The notes beneath the pieces were generated by a model. That model did no database searches. It was not told the DNA's origin and saw only the letters and a list, made by a program, of their open reading frames with translations. A DNA stretch of 6,739 nucleotides from Spirochaetaceae bacterium (lineage in GTDB: Bacteria; Spirochaetota; Spirochaetia; Treponematales; Breznakiellaceae), in NCBI GenBank assembly GCA_031258335.1, contig JAIRMY010000062.1, forward strand, positions 1 through 6,739, given 5' to 3'. Shown here in pieces: positions 1 to 6,579 of the stretch (position 1 is its first letter; each line of letters starts with the position of its first letter). Position numbers and translations under genes: made by a program.

Positions 1-1170
1 CCCAAGCTGCGCAAAGCCATAATAGAGACGGACAGGTTGTATCGCCCTCGGACGATCACCGTCGTCACGGTCTGTGTGCCGGGGATCATAGGCGACGATG
101 CGGACGGCGTCATAAACGAGCTTCGCGCCGATGTGGCGGCCGAACTCGTGTCCGTCCACTGCGAGGGCTTCAAAACCAAGATCTGGGCAACCGCCTACGA
201 CGCCGTGTATCACGGTCTCGCGGGAAGGCTTTTGAACGATCCCTTTGAAACGCCGTCGATTATCGAGGATGAACTCGAAGAGGCCGAATTCGAGTTGGAA
301 AAGAGCAGAACGGTGAACCTCCTGAACGTATCGTCGATGGGGCGCGTGGACGAGTTGGAACTCAGCCGCCTCTTGAACTCCCTCGACCTGCGCGTCAACA
401 TCTTCCCCGTTTTCTCCGACTCGGAGCAAATGTACAGGGTGAAATACGCCGCGCTGAGCGTCAGCGTATGCCCTACGCACGACGACTATTTCGCGAAGTA
501 TCTGGAGGACGAATTTGGGATTCCCTACATACTGCGCCACATGCCCATAGGCATAGGCAATACGGACGCGTGGATCCGCGCGGTCGCGGCCTTCTTTGGG
601 AAGGAGGCCGTCGCAGAGAGGATAATCGCGCGGGAACGCGAGCGGCTCGACGAGGCATTGACGCCGTATCGCGCCTTCTTCAAGAGCAAGAAGGCGTTCA
701 TAAGCGCCGGCGAATTCCGCGCTCTCGCGACGGGCGGCTTACTGCATGAACTGGGTTTCGAAATCGTCGCAATCCGCGCCTTCCATCACGACGAATTCGC
801 AATCCCGGAATACGAAAAACTCAAAGACATACTCGGCGACTCGGTTTTCAACATCGCCAACGTGCAGCCCTTCGAGGAGGCGAATCTTTTAAAAAAGTTA
901 AACCCCGGCCTTTTTCTGGGACATTCGCACAGTAATTTCACATCGGTAAAACTCGGCATTCCCGCTTCTCCGGTTTTTAACTCGGGATACGCTTTTATCG
1001 GTTACCGGGGGGTGTTTGAACTCGCCCGGCGTCTCTATAAACAACTCTCGAACACGGCGTTTTCGGACAACATTTCCAGGAATCTTAAACTGCCGTACCG
1101 TGAGGAATGGTATTCAAAAGATCCGTTTGCCTATATTAAGAACGCCGGGGACGCTGAAGGGGAATATTAA
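1..1170 (+). CDS. Nitrogenase-like component 1 subunit, NifD/NifE-like (5' partial)
   Basis: The reading frame is open from the first base, so the gene is cut by the window edge; 389 residues remain, and the N-terminal part that would hold the first two cluster cysteines is missing. The first visible landmark, CVPGIIGDDADGV with its Cys at window codon 25, matches the third P-cluster cysteine region of nitrogenase component 1 proteins (Cys followed by IGDD). A second landmark is VSVCPTHDDYFAKYLEDEF followed by GIP. Its Cys (codon 157) lies 18 residues before the end of GIP, the same spacing as FeMo-cofactor ligand Cys275 of NifD. Near the C-terminus, KLGIP...GYRGVFELARRLY resembles the NifD tail, but the position of NifD His442 is not a histidine. 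The protein probably pairs with the next gene product, 2 bp downstream, as a cytoplasmic D2K2-type reductase. The substrate is unknown. The family call is firm; the subgroup (group IV Nfl-type) is inferred from divergence and neighbours. An internal TTG at 37 is not the real start. Confidence 0.88.
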   Translation, partial: PKLRKAIIETDRLYRPRTITVVTVCVPGIIGDDADGVINELRADVAAELVSVHCEGFKTKIWATAYDAVYHGLAGRLLNDPFETPSIIEDELEEAEFELEKSRTVNLLNVSSMGRVDELELSRLLNSLDLRVNIFPVFSDSEQMYRVKYAALSVSVCPTHDDYFAKYLEDEFGIPYILRHMPIGIGNTDAWIRAVAAFFGKEAVAERIIARERERLDEALTPYRAFFKSKKAFISAGEFRALATGGLLHELGFEIVAIRAFHHDEFAIPEYEKLKDILGDSVFNIANVQPFEEANLLKKLNPGLFLGHSHSNFTSVKLGIPASPVFNSGYAFIGYRGVFELARRLYKQLSNTAFSDNISRNLKLPYREEWYSKDPFAYIKNAGDAEGEY

Positions 1171-1172
1171 AT

Positions 1173-2531
1173 ATGGATTTTTTAACGGCAATGCACCATT
1201 ACACGGAACGGCCGCGTTATTTTTGTTCATTCGGCGGGGCGCTTTCGGCGCTTGAGGCACTGCCGGACACAATTCCCATCATGCACAGCCCGCCGGGATG
1301 TTCGGCGAGTATCGCGTGGGGACAGAGCGGGGGCAGCGGGCTTAACCTGGGCGGATACTGCGGCGGCCTTGCGGTTCCGGGATCAAACATCGGTGATCGG
1401 GATGTCATATTCGGAGGCGAGGACCGGCTTGCCGAACAGATCCGCTCGACGGTCGAGCTGATGGAGGGAAAGCTTTTTGTCGTGATTACAAGCTGTGTCA
1501 CCGGGATGATAGGGGATGATGTGGGAGGCATTGTCGATGAATTTAAAAGCGAATCGCCTGAAACTGATATTGTTTTTGCGGATACCGGAGGCTTTAAGGG
1601 TAATTCATACCTTGGCTATGATATTGTGATGTCGGCAATCGCTGAACAGTTTGTAAAGAAGAACGGCACTAAAATAACAAATTATGTAAACGTCCTGGGA
1701 ATAGTTCCATTTATGGATAGTTTCTGGCGCGGTAACCTGCGGGGAATCAGAAACATCCTGGAATCTCTTGGGCTCACTGTCAACACCTTCTTCACCCAGA
1801 ACGACAGCCTTGAGGCGATCCGCGTTTCATCCTCGGCGGCGCTTAACATCGTTGTCTCCGATGTTTACGGGCTCGAAACCGCGAAAAAATATGAAGAAAA
1901 ATTCGGCGTCCCCTATATTGTCACCGGGCTGCCTATTGGCCCAAGCGCAACGGCGAAATTTATACGCGAAACCAGCGCCGCCCTTTCACTGGAAACCGGC
2001 ATTGAAGCAGTCATAGAGGGAGAGACAAAACGTTATTATAAATTCCTGGAGCCGATGATCGATGTCTACTACGATTCCGATCAGCAGCGATATGCCGTAA
2101 TCATCGCTGATGTAAATTACGGGGTTTCCCTTACCCGCTTTCTTTTTGATGATTTGGGGTGGATACCCGTCTATGTACAATTCGTTGAGATACTAACCGG
2201 TGTCCAACAGAAACAGTTGGCAGAGAAGTTACAAGGGCCGAACGGTATTAAGCCTATGGTCGTTTTTGATACCAATGCCAGTGAAGCGAACCGCTATATA
2301 TCGCAGTTATATCCCCGGAGAGAAACTGATTTGTATACCGACTCGTTATCGCCTGCCTTTGTTTTAGGCTCATCCCTTGAACGGGATCTGGCCCAAAAAC
2401 TTGGAGCTCCTCATCTTTCGGTGAGTTTCCCTGTCGCCAACAGGGCGGTGATTAACCGTGGTTATACAGGCTTTGAAGGCGGACTTACACTGATTGAAGA
2501 TCTGCTTAGCAGCGCTTTTGCGGCGAGGTAA
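1173..2531 (+). CDS. Nitrogenase-like component 1 subunit, NifK/NifN-like
   Basis: Complete 452-residue oxidoreductase/nitrogenase component 1 protein. The ATG lies 2 bp after the previous stop with AAGGGG (1157-1162) 10 bases upstream. Candidate FeS ligands are Cys18 (FCSFGGA), Cys43 (HSPPGCSAS) and Cys108 (TSCVTGMIGDD). The 25-residue spacing of the first two equals that of the first two P-cluster cysteines of NifK. GSNIGDRDVIFGGEDRL (from residue 70) corresponds to the conserved VFGG(E/D)xxL stretch of the family. The C-terminus, SFPVANRAVINRGYTGFEGG then LTLIEDLL, is typical of NifK/NifN-type subunits. At the NifD Cys275 position there is a serine, as expected for the K-side subunit. Cys63 (GYCGG) is an extra cysteine. 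At 452 residues it is shorter than true NifK and lacks the long N-terminal extension. It probably forms the heterotetramer partner of the upstream subunit and would need a NifH-like ATP-dependent reductase not seen here. Base composition falls sharply after about base 1500. Family call firm, reaction unknown. Confidence 0.9.
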   Translation: MDFLTAMHHYTERPRYFCSFGGALSALEALPDTIPIMHSPPGCSASIAWGQSGGSGLNLGGYCGGLAVPGSNIGDRDVIFGGEDRLAEQIRSTVELMEGKLFVVITSCVTGMIGDDVGGIVDEFKSESPETDIVFADTGGFKGNSYLGYDIVMSAIAEQFVKKNGTKITNYVNVLGIVPFMDSFWRGNLRGIRNILESLGLTVNTFFTQNDSLEAIRVSSSAALNIVVSDVYGLETAKKYEEKFGVPYIVTGLPIGPSATAKFIRETSAALSLETGIEAVIEGETKRYYKFLEPMIDVYYDSDQQRYAVIIADVNYGVSLTRFLFDDLGWIPVYVQFVEILTGVQQKQLAEKLQGPNGIKPMVVFDTNASEANRYISQLYPRRETDLYTDSLSPAFVLGSSLERDLAQKLGAPHLSVSFPVANRAVINRGYTGFEGGLTLIEDLLSSAFAAR

Positions 2532-2537
2532 AACACA

Positions 2538-2543
2538 GGGAGG
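2538..2543 (+). promoter_or_regulatory. Ribosome binding site of the corrinoid protein gene
   Basis: GGGAGG lies 6 bases before the ATG at 2550. It decides between two closely spaced ATGs: the one at 2546 is in another frame and too close to the Shine-Dalgarno sequence, whereas 2550 opens the corrinoid-protein frame. Confidence 0.75.
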
Positions 2544-2549
2544 ATATGA

Positions 2550-3194
2550 ATGAACGCAGAAACCTTATATCAAAAACTATCCGATGTTGTTGTCAACATG
2601 GACGAAGACGGGGCGGTTGAATTATCAAAACAAGCTGTTGAACAAAATGTTGACGCTTATGAGGCAATAGACAAAGGGCTTGCCAACGGTATGGAACGGG
2701 CTGGTAAGCTGTTTGATGAGGAAGAATATTTTGTGCCCGAACTTCTCCTCTGTTCCGACGCGATGAATGCCGGGATTGATGTTTTAAAGCCGCACTTAAA
2801 ACAGGAAAACGCCCGGCAAAAACACAAAGCTGTGATTGGTGTTGTTGAAGGCGATACACACGATATAGGGAAAAACCTTGTCCGTATTATGCTTGAGAGC
2901 GCCGGGTTTGATATGATTGATCTTGGCCGTGATGTATCTCCCTCAACATTCATTGAGAAGGCTGTTGAATATGGCGCTGAACTTATTCTGCTTTCATCAT
3001 TAATGACGACTACGATGGATGCTATGGTGGATGTAGTAAAAATCCTGAAAGAAAAAAACATACGTGAAAAGTTCAAAGTCGCCGTCGGCGGGGGGCCGGT
3101 GTCGCAGGGTTTTGCCGATCATATTGGGGCCGATGGTTATGCGCGTAACGCGGCTGACGCGGTACGGCTTTGCAAAAAGCTGGTGGCACAATGA
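2550..3194 (+). CDS. Methyltransferase cognate corrinoid protein (MtaC/MtbC/MttC type)
   Basis: A 214-residue cobalamin-binding protein of the usual family length. Residues 1 to about 90 form the helical B12-binding cap domain (methionine-synthase type). Residues 92-214 form the Rossmann-like B12 domain. The base-off/His-on motif DTHDIG has Asp102, His104 and Gly107; His104 is the expected lower axial cobalt ligand. The SxL element (Ser149-Leu151) and the glycine-rich VGGGPV near residues 179-184, which contact the nucleotide tail, are also present. In this family the Co(I) corrinoid accepts a methyl group from a substrate-specific methyltransferase and passes it to a second methyltransferase. 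Here the immediate neighbours are the nitrogenase-like subunits upstream (18-bp gap) and a UroD-fold methyltransferase downstream, whose ATG overlaps this stop as ATGA. The usual MtaB/MttB partner is not in the window, so the natural methyl donor is unknown. The protein is cytoplasmic; no signal peptide is seen. Confidence 0.93.
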   Translation: MNAETLYQKLSDVVVNMDEDGAVELSKQAVEQNVDAYEAIDKGLANGMERAGKLFDEEEYFVPELLLCSDAMNAGIDVLKPHLKQENARQKHKAVIGVVEGDTHDIGKNLVRIMLESAGFDMIDLGRDVSPSTFIEKAVEYGAELILLSSLMTTTMDAMVDVVKILKEKNIREKFKVAVGGGPVSQGFADHIGADGYARNAADAVRLCKKLVAQ

Positions 3195-4219
3195 ACGGTA
3201 CGTTTTCTCCCAAAGAACGCCTGTTACGAATTCTGAACAAACAGGGTGCGGAAAGACCTCCTGTAATATGTCCCGGCGGTATGATGAATGCCGCCATTGC
3301 CGATGTTATGCGAAAAACCGGACACACATTACCGGAAGCGCATCATAGCGCCGGCCTGATGGAAAATCTTGCCTGTGATATATCGGAGCAAACCGGCTTT
3401 GAAAATTTCGGGCTCCCGTTTTGTATGACGATTGAAGCGGAAGCGCTTGGCAGCGATATTAATTTCGGATCGTTGACCTGCGAACCTAAAATCGCCCGTG
3501 AGTCGTTTGCCTCGGTGGACGCGGTCACTTTTTTACCCAGGGGGTCAATACTCAGGAACAGCCGTGCCGCCGCGGTTATAGAGGCGGTAAGCGTGTTGTC
3601 AAAAAAACATCCTGATATTCCGGTGATAGGGAGTATTACCGGGCCCATAAGCCTTGCCGCTTCGCTGGTGGATCCTATGACGTTCCTGAAAGAACTGCGC
3701 AAAAAGAGTGAAATGTCGCATAAAGTTATTGATTATGTGACAGACCAGATTATAGACTACGCCGGATTGATTGCCGAAAACGGCGCGACTGTTATATCAA
3801 TAGCCGACCCGACAGCGACCGGGGAAATACTCGGCCCTGAATTGTTTGCGGAATTTGCCGTGCCCGCTATCAACAGAATTGTGCAGGCCATACATAACAT
3901 GAGTGTTCCGGTTATTGTTCACATCTGCGGCGATGTAAAGATGGTCAAAAAACAGCTTGCCGGATTGCGTGGTAAGGCAATCAGCGTTGACGCTATGGTT
4001 AATCTGCAAACGCTCAAGGCGGAATACCCCTTTCTTACAACAATGGGTAATTTAAGTACCTATATGCTTGAATTTGCCGGTACGGAAAAAATCTGCAACG
4101 CGACACGTTATTTGCTGGAAAAGAAGATAGACATTATTTCTCCCGCGTGCGGGATATCAACATCTACCCCGTTGTCAAACATAACCGCCTTTACCAGGGC
4201 CGTTAAAGAAGGGATGTAA
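3191..4219 (+). CDS. MtaA/MtbA-like (UroD-fold) cobamide methyltransferase
   Basis: 342-residue member of the uroporphyrinogen decarboxylase superfamily, methyltransferase branch. The start at 3191 overlaps the upstream stop as ATGA and gives the typical N-terminus (SPKERLLRILN, then ERPPVICPGGMM). An in-frame ATG at 3170 would add seven residues that lie inside the corrinoid gene, so I rejected it. The zinc-site motif HxC...C is visible: His244 and Cys246 in VIVHICGD, and Cys320 in ISPACGIST. In MtaA and MtbA these residues bind the zinc that activates the thiol acceptor; genuine uroporphyrinogen decarboxylases lack this pattern. Expected role: methyl transfer between the adjacent corrinoid protein and a small acceptor or donor. 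In methanogens the acceptor is coenzyme M; in a bacterium it could be another thiol or a folate, and relatives such as CmuA work in the opposite direction. No strong Shine-Dalgarno sequence precedes it (GGTGG at 3182-3186), so translational coupling is likely. Confidence 0.88.
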   Translation: MNGTFSPKERLLRILNKQGAERPPVICPGGMMNAAIADVMRKTGHTLPEAHHSAGLMENLACDISEQTGFENFGLPFCMTIEAEALGSDINFGSLTCEPKIARESFASVDAVTFLPRGSILRNSRAAAVIEAVSVLSKKHPDIPVIGSITGPISLAASLVDPMTFLKELRKKSEMSHKVIDYVTDQIIDYAGLIAENGATVISIADPTATGEILGPELFAEFAVPAINRIVQAIHNMSVPVIVHICGDVKMVKKQLAGLRGKAISVDAMVNLQTLKAEYPFLTTMGNLSTYMLEFAGTEKICNATRYLLEKKIDIISPACGISTSTPLSNITAFTRAVKEGM

Positions 4220-4220
4220 T

Positions 4221-5873
4221 ATGCCGCGCGTCACTTTTTTGAACGAAAAAAAATCAATTTCCGTTGGCCTAAAAACTACCATACTCGAAGCTGCCCGGCG
4301 TACCGGTGTTGTCATTGAATCGCCCTGTAACGGCATGGGAAAGTGCGGCAAATGTACGGTGAAAGCCGGCGGCAGCAATGATGTTTTATCCTGCCAGACA
4401 AAAGTGATTGGCGACATAGCTGTAGAAACAAGGGACTACGATGCCGTAAATGAATCCATGAAGATTCTCGCGGAGGGCAATAGTTTTCAATACGGGCATA
4501 AACCCTATGTACGCAAAAAATTAATAAATGGAAACGGAGTGCAGCGGACAGAAGTGTATGGCGGCAAAACATTAATCGGCGTTGAAGAAGGTAACACCAT
4601 AAATGATACATACGCGGTCGCACTTGACATTGGAACTACTACCATTGTTGCCGCGCTGATTGACCTGTGCAGCGGCGAACAGGCTGACAGTGAAAGCGAA
4701 TTAAATCCCCAGACCGCTTACGCACAGGATGTTCTTTCACGAATACATTTTGCGTCAAAAGACGATGGTTTGCAAACGCTTTTTTCCATTTTCATTTGCT
4801 GCCTGAATACCATGATTGATACGATTGCCACGCGGTTAGAGATCAGTAAGAGTAATATTTATGAAATAGTGTTCAGCGGCAATACCACAATGCTTCATTT
4901 AGCGACACGGACAAATCCATATTCGCTTGGTCAATATCCTTACAGGCCGCGAATTTCAGGCGGCTCTTTTATAAACGCGCGGGACTTGGGCGTAGCTATA
5001 TCTCAATTTGGCCTTATCTATTTGCCGCCGGTTATATCGGCGTATGTTGGCGCCGATATAACTTCCGGTATTCTGGTATCACAACTGGACGAAATTAAGG
5101 GAACGGTTCTTTTTATAGACATCGGTACCAACGGGGAAATGGCCCTTGCGGTAAACGGTAAAATCGCCGCGTCATCAACCGCCGCGGGACCCGCTTTTGA
5201 AGGCATGAATATCAGCTGCGGTATGAGGGCAAGCCGGGGCGCTATTGAATATTTTGTGATACATGAGGGGCGGATGGAATTTAACGTTATCGGCGGCACG
5301 GAAGCTGCGGGAATATGCGGAAGCGGTCTTCTTGATATAACCGGTGAACTGGTTAAGGCGGGGGTAATTGCGCCTAACGGCCGGTTTGTTCAGCCGGATG
5401 ACGGATCGCCGTACAGCGATGACCTCAGAAAATGTATGCGGGATAAAGACGGAAAGAAAGCTTTTTTTATTACCTCTAATGTTTATCTTACGCAAAAAGA
5501 CATTCGGCAGATACAACTTGCCAAGAGCGCGATACGGACAGGCATAGAAATGCTCCTCGCCCATTTTAATTTGGCTGCCGGAGACATTACAAGAGTGGAA
5601 ATCGCCGGTTCTTTTGGGTATCACCTGAGAGAGCAGAGTCTGTTTAACATTGGTTTGCTTCCGGCAGAATTTGCCGGCAAAATATATTTCACCGGCAATA
5701 CCTCCCTGTCGGGGGCCATTGCCTTTTTGCTCAATTTGGATTTTATGAGCAAAATGCGGAAACTTGTTCAGCGTATTGATACGGTAGAACTTGCGAAACA
5801 TGAAAATTTTGACCGGGTATTTGTTAAATACATGTCTTTCTGTTCCGGTAAAGGAGATAAACTTACGGAGTAA
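4221..5873 (+). CDS. Ferredoxin-ASKHA reductive activator of corrinoid protein (RACE)
   Basis: 550 residues. The N-terminal domain (about 1-75) is a [2Fe-2S] plant-type ferredoxin fold with Cys36, Cys42, Cys45 and Cys58 (PCNGMGKCGKC ... LSCQ). After a short linker (about 76-130), an ASKHA-type ATPase domain (DUF4445/RACE) runs from about 131 to the end. Its motifs are ALDIGTTT (134-141), FIDIGTNGE (298-306), GICGSG (364-369) and a C-terminal IAGSFG. In this family the protein uses ATP hydrolysis to drive low-potential electron transfer onto an accidentally oxidised Co(II) corrinoid, restoring Co(I); this fits the corrinoid protein encoded two genes upstream. At 550 residues it is on the short side, with a compact linker. 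It lacks the C-terminal 4Fe-4S cysteines of the methanogen protein RamA. The ATG follows the preceding stop by 1 bp, with AAGGG (4209-4213) 7 bases upstream. The 3' end overlaps the convergent response-regulator gene by 11 bp. Confidence 0.92.
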   Translation: MPRVTFLNEKKSISVGLKTTILEAARRTGVVIESPCNGMGKCGKCTVKAGGSNDVLSCQTKVIGDIAVETRDYDAVNESMKILAEGNSFQYGHKPYVRKKLINGNGVQRTEVYGGKTLIGVEEGNTINDTYAVALDIGTTTIVAALIDLCSGEQADSESELNPQTAYAQDVLSRIHFASKDDGLQTLFSIFICCLNTMIDTIATRLEISKSNIYEIVFSGNTTMLHLATRTNPYSLGQYPYRPRISGGSFINARDLGVAISQFGLIYLPPVISAYVGADITSGILVSQLDEIKGTVLFIDIGTNGEMALAVNGKIAASSTAAGPAFEGMNISCGMRASRGAIEYFVIHEGRMEFNVIGGTEAAGICGSGLLDITGELVKAGVIAPNGRFVQPDDGSPYSDDLRKCMRDKDGKKAFFITSNVYLTQKDIRQIQLAKSAIRTGIEMLLAHFNLAAGDITRVEIAGSFGYHLREQSLFNIGLLPAEFAGKIYFTGNTSLSGAIAFLLNLDFMSKMRKLVQRIDTVELAKHENFDRVFVKYMSFCSGKGDKLTE

Positions 5874-6552
5874 TGCCAATACGGTAACCCATACCGTATA
5901 CGGTGATGATATATTTGGGGGGCTTTGAATCGTCCCCGATCTTTGCCCGGATTTTTTTTATATGGGCATCAATAGTACGGTCAAATGCATCATAGTCGTC
6001 CCCTTTTACAGCTTCCAGAATTTCATCGCGGGTAAATATTTTTGCCTGCCGGGACATCAAAAGAGTGAGGATATTGTATTCATCACGGGTCAGAGTAATT
6101 GCTTTACCGCCGCATTTGACACTCCGCCGTTCTATATCAATGATTAAATCAGTGTATTGTAAAAACTGGCAGGGCTCATTATTTACGGTTCTCCGCAGGG
6201 CGGCTTCTATCCGCGCCATAAGCTGACGGGGACTAAAAGGTTTTGTTACATAATCGTCCGCGCCTATCTTGAGGCCGTTGATAATATCCGCTTCTTCTGC
6301 CTTCGCGGTAATCATAATAATAGGAATTCCCGATATTGCCCGAATTTTGCGGCAGAATTCCTCACCGGAGAAGTCCGGGAGCATAAGGTCAAGGAGTATC
6401 AGGGAAACCTGATTTTTCTCGAAAAACGACATGCCTTCCCTGCCGTTTCTGGCGCAGAGGGCGGTATAACCGTTTATTTCGAGGTAGGACTTTACGAGAC
6501 TGAGGATTTTTTCTTCATCGTCCACAACAAGAACCGTTTGTTTGCCTTTCAT
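5863..6552 (-). CDS. OmpR/PhoB-family two-component response regulator
   Basis: 229 residues with the standard two-domain layout. The receiver domain (about 5-118) has the acidic pair Asp11-Asp12, phospho-acceptor Asp55 (LILLDLMLPDFSG), switch Thr82 (MITAKA) and Lys104 (DDYVTKPFSP). The C-terminal winged-helix DNA-binding domain (about 130-227) shows LTRDEYNIL, FTRDEILE, DRTIDAHIKKIRAKIGDD and the terminal VYGMGYRIG hairpin. All catalytic receiver residues are intact, so it should be phosphorylated by a histidine kinase. None is encoded in the window: the gene on its 5' side diverges and its 3' side meets the RACE gene head-on. It is therefore an orphan here, or its kinase is elsewhere. No Shine-Dalgarno sequence precedes the ATG; a TATACT -10 box lies only 7 bases upstream, which suggests a leaderless message. 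Targets are unknown. The nearby dyad and hairpin could be its own binding sites, which is inference only. Confidence 0.93.
   Translation of the reverse strand: MKGKQTVLVVDDEEKILSLVKSYLEINGYTALCARNGREGMSFFEKNQVSLILLDLMLPDFSGEEFCRKIRAISGIPIIMITAKAEEADIINGLKIGADDYVTKPFSPRQLMARIEAALRRTVNNEPCQFLQYTDLIIDIERRSVKCGGKAITLTRDEYNILTLLMSRQAKIFTRDEILEAVKGDDYDAFDRTIDAHIKKIRAKIGDDSKPPKYIITVYGMGYRIGITP
5879..5904. repeat. Overlapping ATACGGT inverted repeats at the convergent 3' ends
   Basis: ATACGGTA (5879-5886) pairs with TACCGTAT (5892-5899) across a 5-base loop, and ACCGTATACGGT (5893-5904) is itself a perfect 12-bp palindrome. The element starts 6 bases after the RACE stop codon. It has no T-run immediately after it, so it is not a classical intrinsic terminator. 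It lies in the end of the response-regulator coding sequence (codons for VYGMGYRIG), so protein conservation may explain part of it. Function unproven. Confidence 0.4.
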
Positions 6553-6559
6553 AGACGCA

Positions 6560-6565
6560 AGTATA
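6560..6565 (-). promoter_or_regulatory. Putative -10 element of the response-regulator promoter
   Basis: Read on the minus strand this is TATACT, one base from the TATAAT consensus, ending 7 bases before the ATG. Transcription would start at or next to the initiation codon. No good -35 hexamer is seen at 16-18 bp spacing (minus strand TAAATT at 17 bp), as can occur at activator-dependent promoters. Not experimentally supported. Confidence 0.4.
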
Positions 6566-6579
6566 TCACAAAATTGTGA
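6566..6579. promoter_or_regulatory. TCACAA-AA-TTGTGA dyad, candidate operator
   Basis: A 14-base inverted repeat with 6-bp perfect arms and a 2-base centre, directly abutting the upstream edge of the putative -10 box of the response regulator. A third copy of the half site, TCACAA, occurs at 6629-6634 on the other side of the hairpin. The position would allow autoregulation or repression of the minus-strand gene. The binding protein is not identified. Confidence 0.4.

Noticed and set aside
37..39. TTG as the start codon of the first gene
   Set aside because: The frame is open to base 1 and the residues before it fit the family, so the gene simply continues upstream of the window.
468..749. 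Small open frames on both strands over the D-like gene
   Set aside because: They arise from GC-rich codon structure of the real gene; they are arginine-rich shadows without ribosome sites.
1..2531. True nitrogenase nifDK
   Set aside because: The FeMo-cofactor His is not conserved, the K-like protein is short, and the neighbours are methyl-transfer genes rather than nifE, nifN or nifB.
2657..3076. 139-codon minus-strand frame over the corrinoid gene
   Set aside because: Antisense shadow; no domain and no ribosome site, whereas the plus-strand protein is a clear B12-binding protein.
3170..3172. Upstream in-frame ATG for the UroD-fold methyltransferase
   Set aside because: It lies inside the corrinoid gene, adds atypical residues, and the ATGA overlap start at 3191 matches the family N-terminus.
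5175..5879. 234-codon open frame on the minus strand
   Set aside because: It lies antisense to the RACE gene, its translation shows no recognisable domain, and the plus strand has clear family motifs.
6566..6579. CopY-type operator for the metal gene
   Set aside because: The CopY box is TACAnnTGTA with a 2-base centre; this dyad has different arms (TCACAA/TTGTGA).
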